A stretch of 64,000 bases of DNA, taken from positions 186,001 through 250,000 of the forward strand of contig CAVYDJ010000004.1 of the NCBI GenBank assembly GCA_963767285.1, given 5' to 3'. Of this stretch, positions 16,938-23,726 are shown piece by piece. The DNA comes from WHSW01 sp963767285 (GTDB lineage: Bacteria > Actinomycetota > Thermoleophilia > Solirubrobacterales > 70-9). Every line of letters starts with the position of its first letter. Position 1 is the first letter of the stretch. The notes under the pieces were generated by a model that was given only the letters and a program-made list of their open reading frames with translations, did no database searches and had not been told where the DNA came from. A program made the translations under genes and the position numbers.

Positions 16938-17759
16938 TCAGTCCACCGGGGTGATCACGGAGAACGCGGCGCCCTGGGAGTCGCCGAGCACCGCGATCCG
17001 GCCGACGCCCTCGACGTCGAACGCGGGCGCGATCACCGAGCCGCCCAGCTCCCCGGCCCTGGCGACCGCGGCGTCGACGTCGGCGACGTCGAAGTAGACC
17101 ATCCAGAACGGGGGCGTCCGCTCGGGGGAGTTCTCGTTCGACATCATGCCGCCGATCCCGGTTCCGCCCTCCTCGGAAGGTGGCGAGACGAACTCGCCAT
17201 CGGCGTTCTCGCCGTCGGTGTTCCAGATCGTGTACTCGCCGCCGCCGAACTCCATCGTCGTCGCCCGCCAGCCGAAGACCGTGCCGTAGAACTCCTTCGA
17301 GCCCTCGATGTCCGGGGTGTGCAGCTCGCTCCACGAGAAGGCCCCGTCCTCGTTGACGAGCTCGGAGCCGATGCTCCCGTTCGGCTTCCAGACCATGAAC
17401 ACCGCCCCCGCCGGGTCGGCGAAGACGGCCATCCTGCCGGCGTCCATGACGTCGAACGGCTCCATCAGCACCTGACCTCCCGCGCCCTTCACCGCCCCGG
17501 CCGTCGCGTCCGGATCGGCGACGGTCACGTAGGTGTTCCAGACCGGCGGCACGCCCTCCATCGGTTGTGAGCCAAGCGCGGCCACGGCCTTGCCGCGCAT
17601 CCTGGCCATGTAGTAGTCGCCGGGCGCGTCGGCCGGCATCACGTTCTCCGTCTCCCAGCCGAACAGGCGGGAGTAGAACTCGGCGGCGGCGGCGGGATCC
17701 GCGGACGCGTTGTCCACCCAGCTCGGAGTCCCCGGCTTGTGCTCGCTGCGCTCGCTCAT
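16938..17759 (-). CDS. Two-domain VOC (glyoxalase/bleomycin-resistance fold) protein
   Basis: 273 residues in two homologous halves of about 130, each with the beta-alpha-beta-beta-beta VOC layout (F-Y-S-R-L-F-G-W and F-Y-G-T-V-F-G-W, then D-P-A-G-A-V-F and D-S-Q-G-A-A-F). The halves of such fusions form one metal-binding cavity. The start, ATG 17759, overlaps the stop of the upstream SDR (ATGA), which suggests translational coupling; the open frame continues upstream only as shadow. It could be a glyoxalase I-like isomerase, a dioxygenase or a resistance protein; the substrate is not evident. Confidence 0.85.
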   Translation of the reverse strand: MSERSEHKPGTPSWVDNASADPAAAAEFYSRLFGWETENVMPADAPGDYYMARMRGKAVAALGSQPMEGVPPVWNTYVTVADPDATAGAVKGAGGQVLMEPFDVMDAGRMAVFADPAGAVFMVWKPNGSIGSELVNEDGAFSWSELHTPDIEGSKEFYGTVFGWRATTMEFGGGEYTIWNTDGENADGEFVSPPSEEGGTGIGGMMSNENSPERTPPFWMVYFDVADVDAAVARAGELGGSVIAPAFDVEGVGRIAVLGDSQGAAFSVITPVD

Positions 17760-18769
17760 TCGTCCTCCTCCGTAGCCATGTGCCCCATGGCCGCGACTGC
17801 TTTTCCGGCCCCGTCGGTCCAGCCCGACAGCCGGACGCACTCCTCCCACAGGCGCCGGCGCTCGGCGTCGGTCTCGCGCGTCCGGGGGACGCGGTGCGTG
17901 CGGCGCGGCTCGCGGTCGTGCCAGAACAGGCCCGACTGGGCGGCCGGCTCGGCTGCGGTGACCAGCCAGACGATCGTGTCCGCGCCCTGGTCGGCGTCGC
18001 GAAGCAGCGGGCGCATCAGCTTGCGAAACCGCGGCAGCGAGGTCTGGACCCCGGGGGTGTCGGTCCAGCCCGGGTGCATCGAGTGGACGCTGATCCCGCT
18101 GCCGCGCAGACGCTCGGCCCAGAGCTCGGTGAGGATGACCTCGCAGCGCTTCGTGTGGGCGTAGAAGGCGGTGGGGTCGTAGTCGCGCTCCTCGAGCTGC
18201 AGGTCCTCGGCGTCGAGGCGCTGCGTGTACATCCCGCCGGATGAGACGTTGACGACCCGGGCCGGCGCGCCGCTGCGCAGGGCGGGGAGGAGGAGCCCGG
18301 TGAGCAGGAAGGGGCCGAGCACGTTGGTCGCAAAGCCGAGCTCGAAGCCGTCGGGTGTATGGGTGCGCTGGGCCGGCATCACGCCCGCGTTGTTGACGAG
18401 CGCGTGGAGCTCGGGGTTGTCGGCGAGAAAGCGGTGGGCGAACTCGCGGACCGACGCGAGGCTGGAGACGTCGCAGAGCTCGAGCACCAGGTCGCCGTTC
18501 CCGGCCCGCCGCGCGATCTCCGCCCGCGCCCGCTCGCCGCGCTCGCGATCGCGCACCAGCATGTGGACGGTGGCGCCGCCCCGTGCCAGCCGCTCGCAGG
18601 TCGCGGCGCCGATGCCCGAGCCGGCGCCGGTGACCAGCACCGACCACCCGTCGAGCCCTCGGGCCGGCTGATCATCGGCCCAGGAGCGCCTGCGCAGGGC
18701 GTAGCCGAGGCGGCTGTAGCCGGGCAGCACCGTCCAGTCGAACGCGCGGTCGAGCAGCGAGGGAAGCAT
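17756..18769 (-). CDS. Short-chain dehydrogenase (DHRS12/retinol dehydrogenase-like)
   Basis: 337 residues. T-G-A-G-S-G-I-G (47-54), N-N-A-G-V, a serine-rich V-S-S-G-G-M and the catalytic F-Y-A-H-T-K (Y-x-x-x-K). The N-terminal 40 residues (F-D-W-T-V-L-P-G-Y-S-R-L-G-Y) and C-terminal extension are typical of the DHRS12-like branch, which often associates with membranes and acts on lipophilic alcohols or aldehydes. It forms an overlapping pair with the VOC gene downstream. Confidence 0.9.
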   Translation of the reverse strand: MLPSLLDRAFDWTVLPGYSRLGYALRRRSWADDQPARGLDGWSVLVTGAGSGIGAATCERLARGGATVHMLVRDRERGERARAEIARRAGNGDLVLELCDVSSLASVREFAHRFLADNPELHALVNNAGVMPAQRTHTPDGFELGFATNVLGPFLLTGLLLPALRSGAPARVVNVSSGGMYTQRLDAEDLQLEERDYDPTAFYAHTKRCEVILTELWAERLRGSGISVHSMHPGWTDTPGVQTSLPRFRKLMRPLLRDADQGADTIVWLVTAAEPAAQSGLFWHDREPRRTHRVPRTRETDAERRRLWEECVRLSGWTDGAGKAVAAMGHMATEEDE

Positions 18770-18855
18770 CGGGCGTCTGAAGCTAGCTGGTCACGGCCGA
18801 AAGCACGGATCCTGGCGTCGCGAGGAAATGCACGCTCACCGACGAAAGGCGTCGG

Positions 18856-19971
18856 ATGATGGCGGTGATGGCCCCGCGGGACCCGTTCGGCCGCTCCGTG
18901 CTGCGAGCGGTCCTGACCGTGGTCGCCGTGGCGCTCGCGCTCTACCTGATCGTCCTCCTGCAGAAGCCCCTGACCTGGCTCGTGGTCGCCGCCTTCATCG
19001 CGGTCGCGATGTCGGGACCGGTCAACCTCCTCTCCCGCCACATGAAGCGGGGCCTGGCGATTGCGCTCTCCTACATGGCGCTGCTGATGATCCCGATCGG
19101 CCTCGGCGTGCTGATCATCCCGTCGCTCGTCGACCAGATCGAGAACTTCGCCGACAACGTCCCCCAGTACGCCCAGGACGTGACCGATTACGTGAACGAG
19201 AACGAGACCCTCCAGGACCTCAACGAGAAGTACGACTTCACCAGCGAGCTCCAGAGCGCCGCCGACGATCTGCCCAGCAGGCTCGGCGACGCGGCCGGGC
19301 TGCTGCAGGACATCGGGGTGGGCGTGGTCAACTCGATCTTCGCCACCGTGACGATCCTGATCCTCAGCATCTTCATGGTCGCCGGAGGACCGCGGTGGGC
19401 GCAGACCTTCGTCAACGCGCAACCGGCCGATCACCGGCAACGGATCCAGCGGGCGCTGGGCGACGTCGCGAACGCGATCGGCAACTACGTCGGCGGAGCC
19501 CTCGTCCAGGCGACGCTGGCCGGCGTCAGCGCCTTCATCGTGCTGAAGATCCTGGGGGCTCCGTTCGCCGCGCCGCTCGCGCTCATCGTCGCCTTCTTCG
19601 ACCTGATCCCGGTCGTCGGAGCGACGATCGCCGCGGTCTTCATCGCGGTCGTGATGCTGTTCGTCAACTTCCCGGTCTCGTTGATCATCTGGGTCATCTG
19701 GGCCGTCGCCTATCAGCAGATCGAGAACTACCTGATCCAGCCGCAGATCCAGCGCCGGGCCGTCCAGGTCGAGGCCTTCGTCGTGCTCGTCGCCGTCCTC
19801 TTCGGCTCGACCCTGTTCGGGGTCCTGGGCGCGGTGCTGGCGATCCCGGTCGCCGCCACCCTGCAGATCTGCTGGCGTGAGTGGCGCGACTACCGTCGCG
19901 AGATCCTCACCGCTCCGCTCGACCACGGACCGCCGCCAGGAAGCCTCGAGGCGCCCGGCCTCGCGACCTGA
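18856..19971 (+). CDS. AI-2E family transporter (PF01594)
   Basis: 371 residues with about eight transmembrane helices: paired hydrophobic segments at 20-60 and 65-90, a charged extracytoplasmic-type region of about 80 residues (D-N-V-P-Q-Y-A-Q-D-V), then a cluster of helices to 335. The layout matches the AI-2 exporter/Na+-H+ antiporter-like superfamily (TqsA, YdbO). Substrates in the family range from autoinducer-2 to sodium ions; none can be chosen here. The first of two ATG codons at 18856/18859 is used. Upstream is the divergent SDR (86 bp gap with no clear SD). Confidence 0.88.
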   Translation: MMAVMAPRDPFGRSVLRAVLTVVAVALALYLIVLLQKPLTWLVVAAFIAVAMSGPVNLLSRHMKRGLAIALSYMALLMIPIGLGVLIIPSLVDQIENFADNVPQYAQDVTDYVNENETLQDLNEKYDFTSELQSAADDLPSRLGDAAGLLQDIGVGVVNSIFATVTILILSIFMVAGGPRWAQTFVNAQPADHRQRIQRALGDVANAIGNYVGGALVQATLAGVSAFIVLKILGAPFAAPLALIVAFFDLIPVVGATIAAVFIAVVMLFVNFPVSLIIWVIWAVAYQQIENYLIQPQIQRRAVQVEAFVVLVAVLFGSTLFGVLGAVLAIPVAATLQICWREWRDYRREILTAPLDHGPPPGSLEAPGLAT

Positions 19972-19988
19972 CCGGAAGGAATCGGCGC

Positions 19989-19994
19989 TAGCCT
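19989..19994 (+). promoter_or_regulatory. Leaderless -10 box of the threonine ammonia-lyase gene
   Basis: TAGCCT, 6 nt before GTG 20001. Confidence 0.5.
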
Positions 19995-20000
19995 GAGGTC

Positions 20001-21191
20001 GTGACCACCGAGGCGACCTCGAGCGCGGTCGGTGCCGCCGAGATCGAGCGGGCGGCGGACACGATCGCCGGCCAGGTGCGCGAGACGCCGGTCCTGCCGG
20101 CGCGCGAGCTTTCGAAGCGGGCCGGCGCCCCGGTCCAGCTGAAGGCGGAGAACCTGCAGCGCACCGGGTCGTTCAAGGTCCGCGGCGCGATCAACAAGGT
20201 CGCCGAGCTGACGGCGGATGAGTTGGCCGGGGGCCTGATCGCTGCGAGCGCCGGCAACCACGCCCAGGCGGTCGCGGTGGCCGGCCGCGGGCGCGGCGCA
20301 TCGGTCGAGGTCGTGATGCCGTCGACCGCGCCACTGGCGAAGGTCGAGGCCGTGCGGGCCTACGGCGCGACGGTGCGGTTCGTCGAGGGCGCCTACGTCG
20401 ATGCGGCGGTTCTCGCGCGCGAGATCGCCGAGCGTGACGGCATGACCTTGATCGAGCCGTTCGACGACCCCGCCGTGATCGCCGGCCAGGGCACGGTCGG
20501 GCTCGAGATCGCGGGGCAGGCGCCCGAGGTGGCGACCGTTGTCGTCCCGGTCGGCGGCGGCGGCTTGGCGGCCGGCGTGGCGCTCGGGTTCAAGGCGCGG
20601 CGCCCGCACGGGCGGGTGATCGGCGTCGTCGCCGAGCGCCGCGCGGTGGGAACGATCTGCGACGGGATCGCGGTCAAGCGCCCGGGGACGGTGACCGGCC
20701 CGCTGCTCGACGCCCACCTCGACGAGGTCGTCTCGGTCTCCGACGACGAGGTGGCCGAGGCGATGGTGCTGCTGCTCGAGCGTTCGAAGCTCGTCGTCGA
20801 GGGCGCCGGGGCGGCGTCGGTCGCGGCGGTCCTCGCCGGCGCAGTGACGGGTACCGAGGGCGAGGTCTGCGCGGTGCTCTCCGGCGGCAACGTCGACGCG
20901 ACCCGTCTGACCGAGTGCATTCGCCTCGGCGAAACCGTTGCGGGGCGGCGGCTCGTGTTCTCGACCGTGGTCTCCGATCAACCCGGGGAGCTCGCGCGGC
21001 TGCTCGACGAGGTTGCGGCGACCGGCGCCAACGTCCTCGACGTCGTCCACATCCGCGAGGGCGTGGACCTGCACGTTCGCGAGACCGGGATCCGGCTCGT
21101 CCTCCAGACCGACGGCCACGACCATGGCGAGCGGGTCCTCGACGCGGTCCGCGAGAAGGGCTTCGCGGCCATCTCGGAGGAACGACCTTGA
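20001..21191 (+). CDS. ilvA: Threonine ammonia-lyase (threonine dehydratase) with ACT domain
   Basis: 396 residues from GTG 20001. Fold-type II PLP enzyme: Lys59 in G-S-F-K-V-R-G-A forms the Schiff base, A-G-N-H-A-Q and the glycine loop V-G-G-G-G-L bind PLP. Residues about 315-396 form one ACT-like domain. Deaminates L-threonine to 2-oxobutyrate, the first step of isoleucine synthesis or threonine catabolism; the short C-terminus with a single ACT domain resembles the catabolic/TdcB-type or short biosynthetic class, so allosteric behaviour is uncertain. The next gene overlaps by 4 nt. Confidence 0.92.
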   Translation: MTTEATSSAVGAAEIERAADTIAGQVRETPVLPARELSKRAGAPVQLKAENLQRTGSFKVRGAINKVAELTADELAGGLIAASAGNHAQAVAVAGRGRGASVEVVMPSTAPLAKVEAVRAYGATVRFVEGAYVDAAVLAREIAERDGMTLIEPFDDPAVIAGQGTVGLEIAGQAPEVATVVVPVGGGGLAAGVALGFKARRPHGRVIGVVAERRAVGTICDGIAVKRPGTVTGPLLDAHLDEVVSVSDDEVAEAMVLLLERSKLVVEGAGAASVAAVLAGAVTGTEGEVCAVLSGGNVDATRLTECIRLGETVAGRRLVFSTVVSDQPGELARLLDEVAATGANVLDVVHIREGVDLHVRETGIRLVLQTDGHDHGERVLDAVREKGFAAISEERP

Positions 21192-21580
21192 CGGACGCCG
21201 ACGTGGCCGCCGCCGGCGGCGTCGTGCTCCGCGACGGCGAGGACGGCACCGAGGTGGCGGTCGTGCACCGGCCCCGTTACGACGACTGGTCGCTGCCGAA
21301 GGGCAAGCTCGAGCCGGGCGAGGAGTGGGAGGCCGCCGCCCTGCGCGAGGTGGAGGAGGAGACCGGGCTGCGCTGCGAGCTCGGCCGCGAGCTGCCGTCG
21401 GCGCGCTATCGCGACCGCAAGGGCCGCGACAAGCTGGTCCGCTGGTGGTTGATGCGACCGCTCGAGGGTGAGTTCGTGCCCGGCGACGAGGTCGACGAGC
21501 TGCGCTGGCTCGACCGCGACCGTGCGCTGGAGCTGCTGCACTTCGAACACGATCGCGACCTCGTAAGGGCTCTCGCCTAG
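21188..21580 (+). CDS. NUDIX hydrolase
   Basis: 130 residues from TTG 21188, which overlaps the ilvA stop (TTGA); GTG 21203 is an alternative. The Nudix box G-x5-E-x7-R-E-h-x-E-E-x-G-h is complete at residues 39-61 (G39, E45, R53-E54, E57-E58, G60). It hydrolyses a nucleoside diphosphate linked to another group, with Mg2+. In actinobacteria such short MutT-like proteins sanitise oxidised nucleotides or degrade Ap4A; specificity is not visible. Translational coupling to ilvA is suggested by the overlap, though no functional link is obvious. Confidence 0.92.
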   Translation: MTDADVAAAGGVVLRDGEDGTEVAVVHRPRYDDWSLPKGKLEPGEEWEAAALREVEEETGLRCELGRELPSARYRDRKGRDKLVRWWLMRPLEGEFVPGDEVDELRWLDRDRALELLHFEHDRDLVRALA

Positions 21581-21589
21581 AGCCGCGGA

Positions 21590-21607
21590 ACCGCTTGTTC
21601 AAGCGGT
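21590..21607 (+). terminator. Short hairpin after the NUDIX gene
   Basis: ACCGCTT-GTTC-AAGCGGT, a perfect 7-bp stem, 10 nt after the stop codon and without a T tract. A weak terminator or mRNA-end structure. Confidence 0.4.
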
Positions 21608-21632
21608 GTTCGTCCAGGGGGGTCGAACAAAC

Positions 21633-21672
21633 GTCCAGGTTCCTGGACTCTGTCTTGTCTTGCGCCTATCTT
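21633..21672 (+). promoter_or_regulatory. Promoter with palindromic operator for the 21.68-kb transcript
   Basis: TGGACT (21644-21649), a 17-bp spacer and TATCTT (21667-21672) form a -35/-10 pair. A perfect palindrome GTCCAGG-TT-CCTGGAC (21633-21648) overlaps the -35 box and could be a repressor site. Confidence 0.55.
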
Positions 21673-21678
21673 GGACCG

Positions 21679-21828
21679 ATGCAGGGATCGGAGAGTTACG
21701 CCCCCGACGCAACTCTTCAACTGCACCCATAACCCCATATGACCCCACCGGTGGCCTTATGGCCTTCCGCGGGGGCACCTCCGATGCCAGAGCCGGAGCG
21801 CCAGGAATGGTGCTTCGGCTCTTTTTTT
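21679..21828 (+). ncRNA. Candidate structured RNA (or leader-peptide transcript), about 150 nt
   Basis: No long ORF fits this gap, yet it has a promoter and an intrinsic terminator on the same strand. Potential helices: closing stem AUCGGAG 21687-21693 with CUCCGAU 21779-21785; hairpin GAGUU 21693-21697 with AACUC 21711-21715; a stem CCAUA 21735-21739 with UAUGG 21758-21762; and a pseudoknot in which loop GCCCCC 21700-21705 pairs with GGGGGC 21771-21776. The first transcribed codon could be AUG 21679, giving a 17-residue leaderless peptide ending at 21732. The next gene is on the other strand, so this is not a cis-leader. I recognise no Rfam family. Confidence 0.5.
21789..21828 (+). terminator. 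Intrinsic terminator of the 21.68-kb transcript
   Basis: AGAGCCGGAGCGCC (21789-21802), a six-base loop and GGTGCTTCGGCTCT (21809-21822), then seven T residues. The stem is nearly perfect over 14 bp. Confidence 0.88.
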
Positions 21829-21836
21829 CCCGGCGC

Positions 21837-22301
21837 TCAAGCCCGGGGTCGATCGAGCCGATCGGGGCGCTCGGTCCGCATCCGCAGCCCGCCGACGAGG
21901 ATCGCCAGGCAGCCGCCGAGCGTGCCGTAGATCCCGTAGCGCAGCTGGACCTCGGCGCGGCCCCCGAGCTCGTCGGGCCGGTCGGCGATCAGGAAGAGGC
22001 AGAGCAGCGCCGCCCAGGTTCCGGCGACAGCAACCAGCTCCGCCGCGCGCAGCGGGCGCGGCAGCGTGCGGCCGGCCGCCTGCCGGGCGACCAGGTACAC
22101 GGCGGCGCCGATCGTGATCACCAGGGCCGCGTGGGCGAACCCGAAGCGGTCGAGGCCGGTGACTGAGAGCCCGTGGCTGAAGGCGATGCCGTACCACGGG
22201 AGTAGGAGGCTCGCGCAGACCGCGATCGCCCCCGCGGCGACGATCCGCTCGGCCGGCGTCAGCGGGCGGCGGGCGGGCTCAGTCGAGGGGTTGTCGGCCA
22301 C
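21837..22301 (-). CDS. Small integral membrane protein with four predicted helices
   Basis: 154 residues from GTG 22301. Hydrophobic segments near residues 20-40, 55-75, 85-105 and 120-142, with a cytoplasmic-looking Pro/Arg-rich start and end. No family motif recognised. Its start overlaps the end of the DUF2203 gene by 23 nt, so it is the last gene of the EVE-DUF2203 operon, and it ends directly beside the terminator of the opposing RNA transcript. Confidence 0.7.
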   Translation of the reverse strand: MADNPSTEPARRPLTPAERIVAAGAIAVCASLLLPWYGIAFSHGLSVTGLDRFGFAHAALVITIGAAVYLVARQAAGRTLPRPLRAAELVAVAGTWAALLCLFLIADRPDELGGRAEVQLRYGIYGTLGGCLAILVGGLRMRTERPDRLDRPRA

Positions 22302-22659
22302 CGAAGCCCGACTCGAGGTCGTGCCAGAACTCGACCTCCGCCTCGTCGAGCTGCCAGCAGAGGTAGACCTCGTGATCGTCGATGATCGCGGGGAAGTCGA
22401 TCAGCCCCCGGTCGATGTCGCGGATCACGATCCCGAGCTCCTGCACTCGAGCGAGCAGGTCGCGGACCTCGAGGAAGGCATCGCCGACCACCCGTCCCGG
22501 CGCCCCGCCGCCGTTCGCGGGAGCCGCGGTGGAGAGCAGCTCGTGGGCCTCGGAATCGGTCAGCCGGTCACGGGCGTCGCGCAGCGCGCGCAGCATCGGC
22601 TCGACCTCGGTCAGGAGCGCGTTCGCCTGCTCGCGCGTGAAGTGGCGCTCGTGGATCAA
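22279..22659 (-). CDS. DUF2203 family protein
   Basis: 126 residues from TTG 22659, which overlaps the stop of the EVE gene by 4 nt (TTGA), the same overlap type as the NUDIX start. The family signature is visible: an N-terminal helical region (F-T-R-E-Q-A-N-A-L-L), then G-L-I-D-F-P-A-I and E-V-Y-L-C-W with F-W-H-D-L-E near the end. Function is unknown; the family is widespread in actinobacteria, cyanobacteria and Deinococcus. The longer upstream open frame is only the antisense-like shadow of the EVE gene. Confidence 0.8.
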   Translation of the reverse strand: MIHERHFTREQANALLTEVEPMLRALRDARDRLTDSEAHELLSTAAPANGGGAPGRVVGDAFLEVRDLLARVQELGIVIRDIDRGLIDFPAIIDDHEVYLCWQLDEAEVEFWHDLESGFGGRQPLD

Positions 22660-23123
22660 GCGGTGGCCGTTGAGGTGCGCCCGGCGGCGGCCCCGATCCG
22701 CTCGTGAAGCAGCTTCGCGTCGGCGTCGGAGACGGTGCGCAGCTGGCCCTGGAAACCGAGATGCCAGTGCTCGGACGGCCACTTGCGAAGGTGCTCGAGC
22801 TCGTGGACCAGCGACGCAGCCGGGACGAAGGCGTCCTCGTCGAGCACCAAGACCGGATCTCCCTCGACCCGCCACGGGTAGTCCTCGGGGTGCTTCTTCT
22901 TCCCCTGCGGCCAGATCGGCGTCCGGTCTTCGAACATCTCCGAGCGCACCCGGGCGATCCCGCCGAAGGCCTGCACGCCGGTGACGTAGAAGACGACCTC
23001 GTCGCCGGGCTCGAACTCCATCGCCTGGTTTCGCCGCCGCTCCTTGAACCCGATCGGGTCGAACCCGCGCTCGACGTTGATCCGGAAGTTGTTCAGGTCG
23101 CCGGTGAGGATCCAGGTGGCCAC
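22656..23123 (-). CDS. EVE (PUA-like) domain protein
   Basis: 155 residues from GTG 23123. W-I-L-T-G at the start, G-D-E-V-V-F-Y-V-T-G-V-Q-A-F-G-G-I in the middle and a C-terminal basic helix match the EVE/ASCH/PUA fold, whose members recognise modified bases in DNA or RNA. First gene of a three-gene overlapping operon. A TAAGAT box 6 nt before the GTG suggests a leaderless mRNA. Partner nuclease genes typical of EVE defence fusions are absent, so a housekeeping role is as likely. Confidence 0.85.
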   Translation of the reverse strand: MATWILTGDLNNFRINVERGFDPIGFKERRRNQAMEFEPGDEVVFYVTGVQAFGGIARVRSEMFEDRTPIWPQGKKKHPEDYPWRVEGDPVLVLDEDAFVPAASLVHELEHLRKWPSEHWHLGFQGQLRTVSDADAKLLHERIGAAAGRTSTATA

Positions 23124-23129
23124 GGGGTG

Positions 23130-23135
23130 ATCTTA
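23130..23135 (-). promoter_or_regulatory. Leaderless -10 box of the EVE operon
   Basis: TAAGAT on the minus strand, 6 nt before GTG 23123. Confidence 0.5.
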
Positions 23136-23213
23136 TGCGGCCGGCGCGCGGCCCTTGTTTCGGGGCTCTCGCGCCGGGAATCTTCCGAGCACACGAGCTG
23201 AAGGAGCGAACGA

Positions 23214-23723
23214 ATGAGCGACACCGCCACCAGCGGCGACATCATGGCCGCCGAGAACTCGGATCAGCGTGAGCAGGTGATCGGGCTGCTGACCAAGGCC
23301 TACTGGATGGAGATCGAGACCGTGATGAGCTACATCGCGAACTCGGTCAACCCCGATGGCGTCCGCGCCCAGGAGATCAAGGAGTCGCTGACGACCGACA
23401 TCCAGGAGGAGCTCGGGCACGCGCAGCAGTTCGCCGAACGGATCAAGGAGCTGTACGGCGTCGTCCCCGGCTCACTCGACTTCGCCGCCGAGCAGACCTA
23501 CCTGCAGCCGGCCGACGACCAGGTCGACATCGTCCATGTGATCAAGGGCGTGATCGAGGCCGAGTCGGGCGCGATCGAGCACTACAGCCGGATCATCGAG
23601 GAGACCGACGGGATCGACCCGGTGACCCAGGACATGGTGATCGCGATCCTCCGCGACGAGCAGGGTCACAAGCGCCTGTTCGAGGGGTTCCTCCGCGAAT
23701 ACGAGGCGGAGGGCTTGGCCTAG
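23214..23723 (+). CDS. Ferritin-like (bacterioferritin/Dps-related) protein
   Basis: 169 residues with GAAGGAG a few bases upstream of ATG 23214. Four-helix bundle with the diiron ligands E-I-E (residue about 40), E-E-L-G-H (66-70), E-A-E and D-E-Q-G-H near 146-150, the two E-x-x-H pairs expected for a ferroxidase centre. It probably stores or detoxifies iron in the cytoplasm. It differs from classical Dps in length and in lacking the intersubunit site, and matches the ferritin-like domain proteins often seen in actinobacteria. Confidence 0.85.
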   Translation: MSDTATSGDIMAAENSDQREQVIGLLTKAYWMEIETVMSYIANSVNPDGVRAQEIKESLTTDIQEELGHAQQFAERIKELYGVVPGSLDFAAEQTYLQPADDQVDIVHVIKGVIEAESGAIEHYSRIIEETDGIDPVTQDMVIAILRDEQGHKRLFEGFLREYEAEGLA

Positions 23724-23726
23724 GGC

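Noticed and set aside
21679..21828. 6S or 6C RNA as identity of the 21.68-kb transcript
   Set aside because: The loop has five rather than six or more C residues, and the rod-like 6S layout with a central bubble is not convincing; a covariance search would decide.
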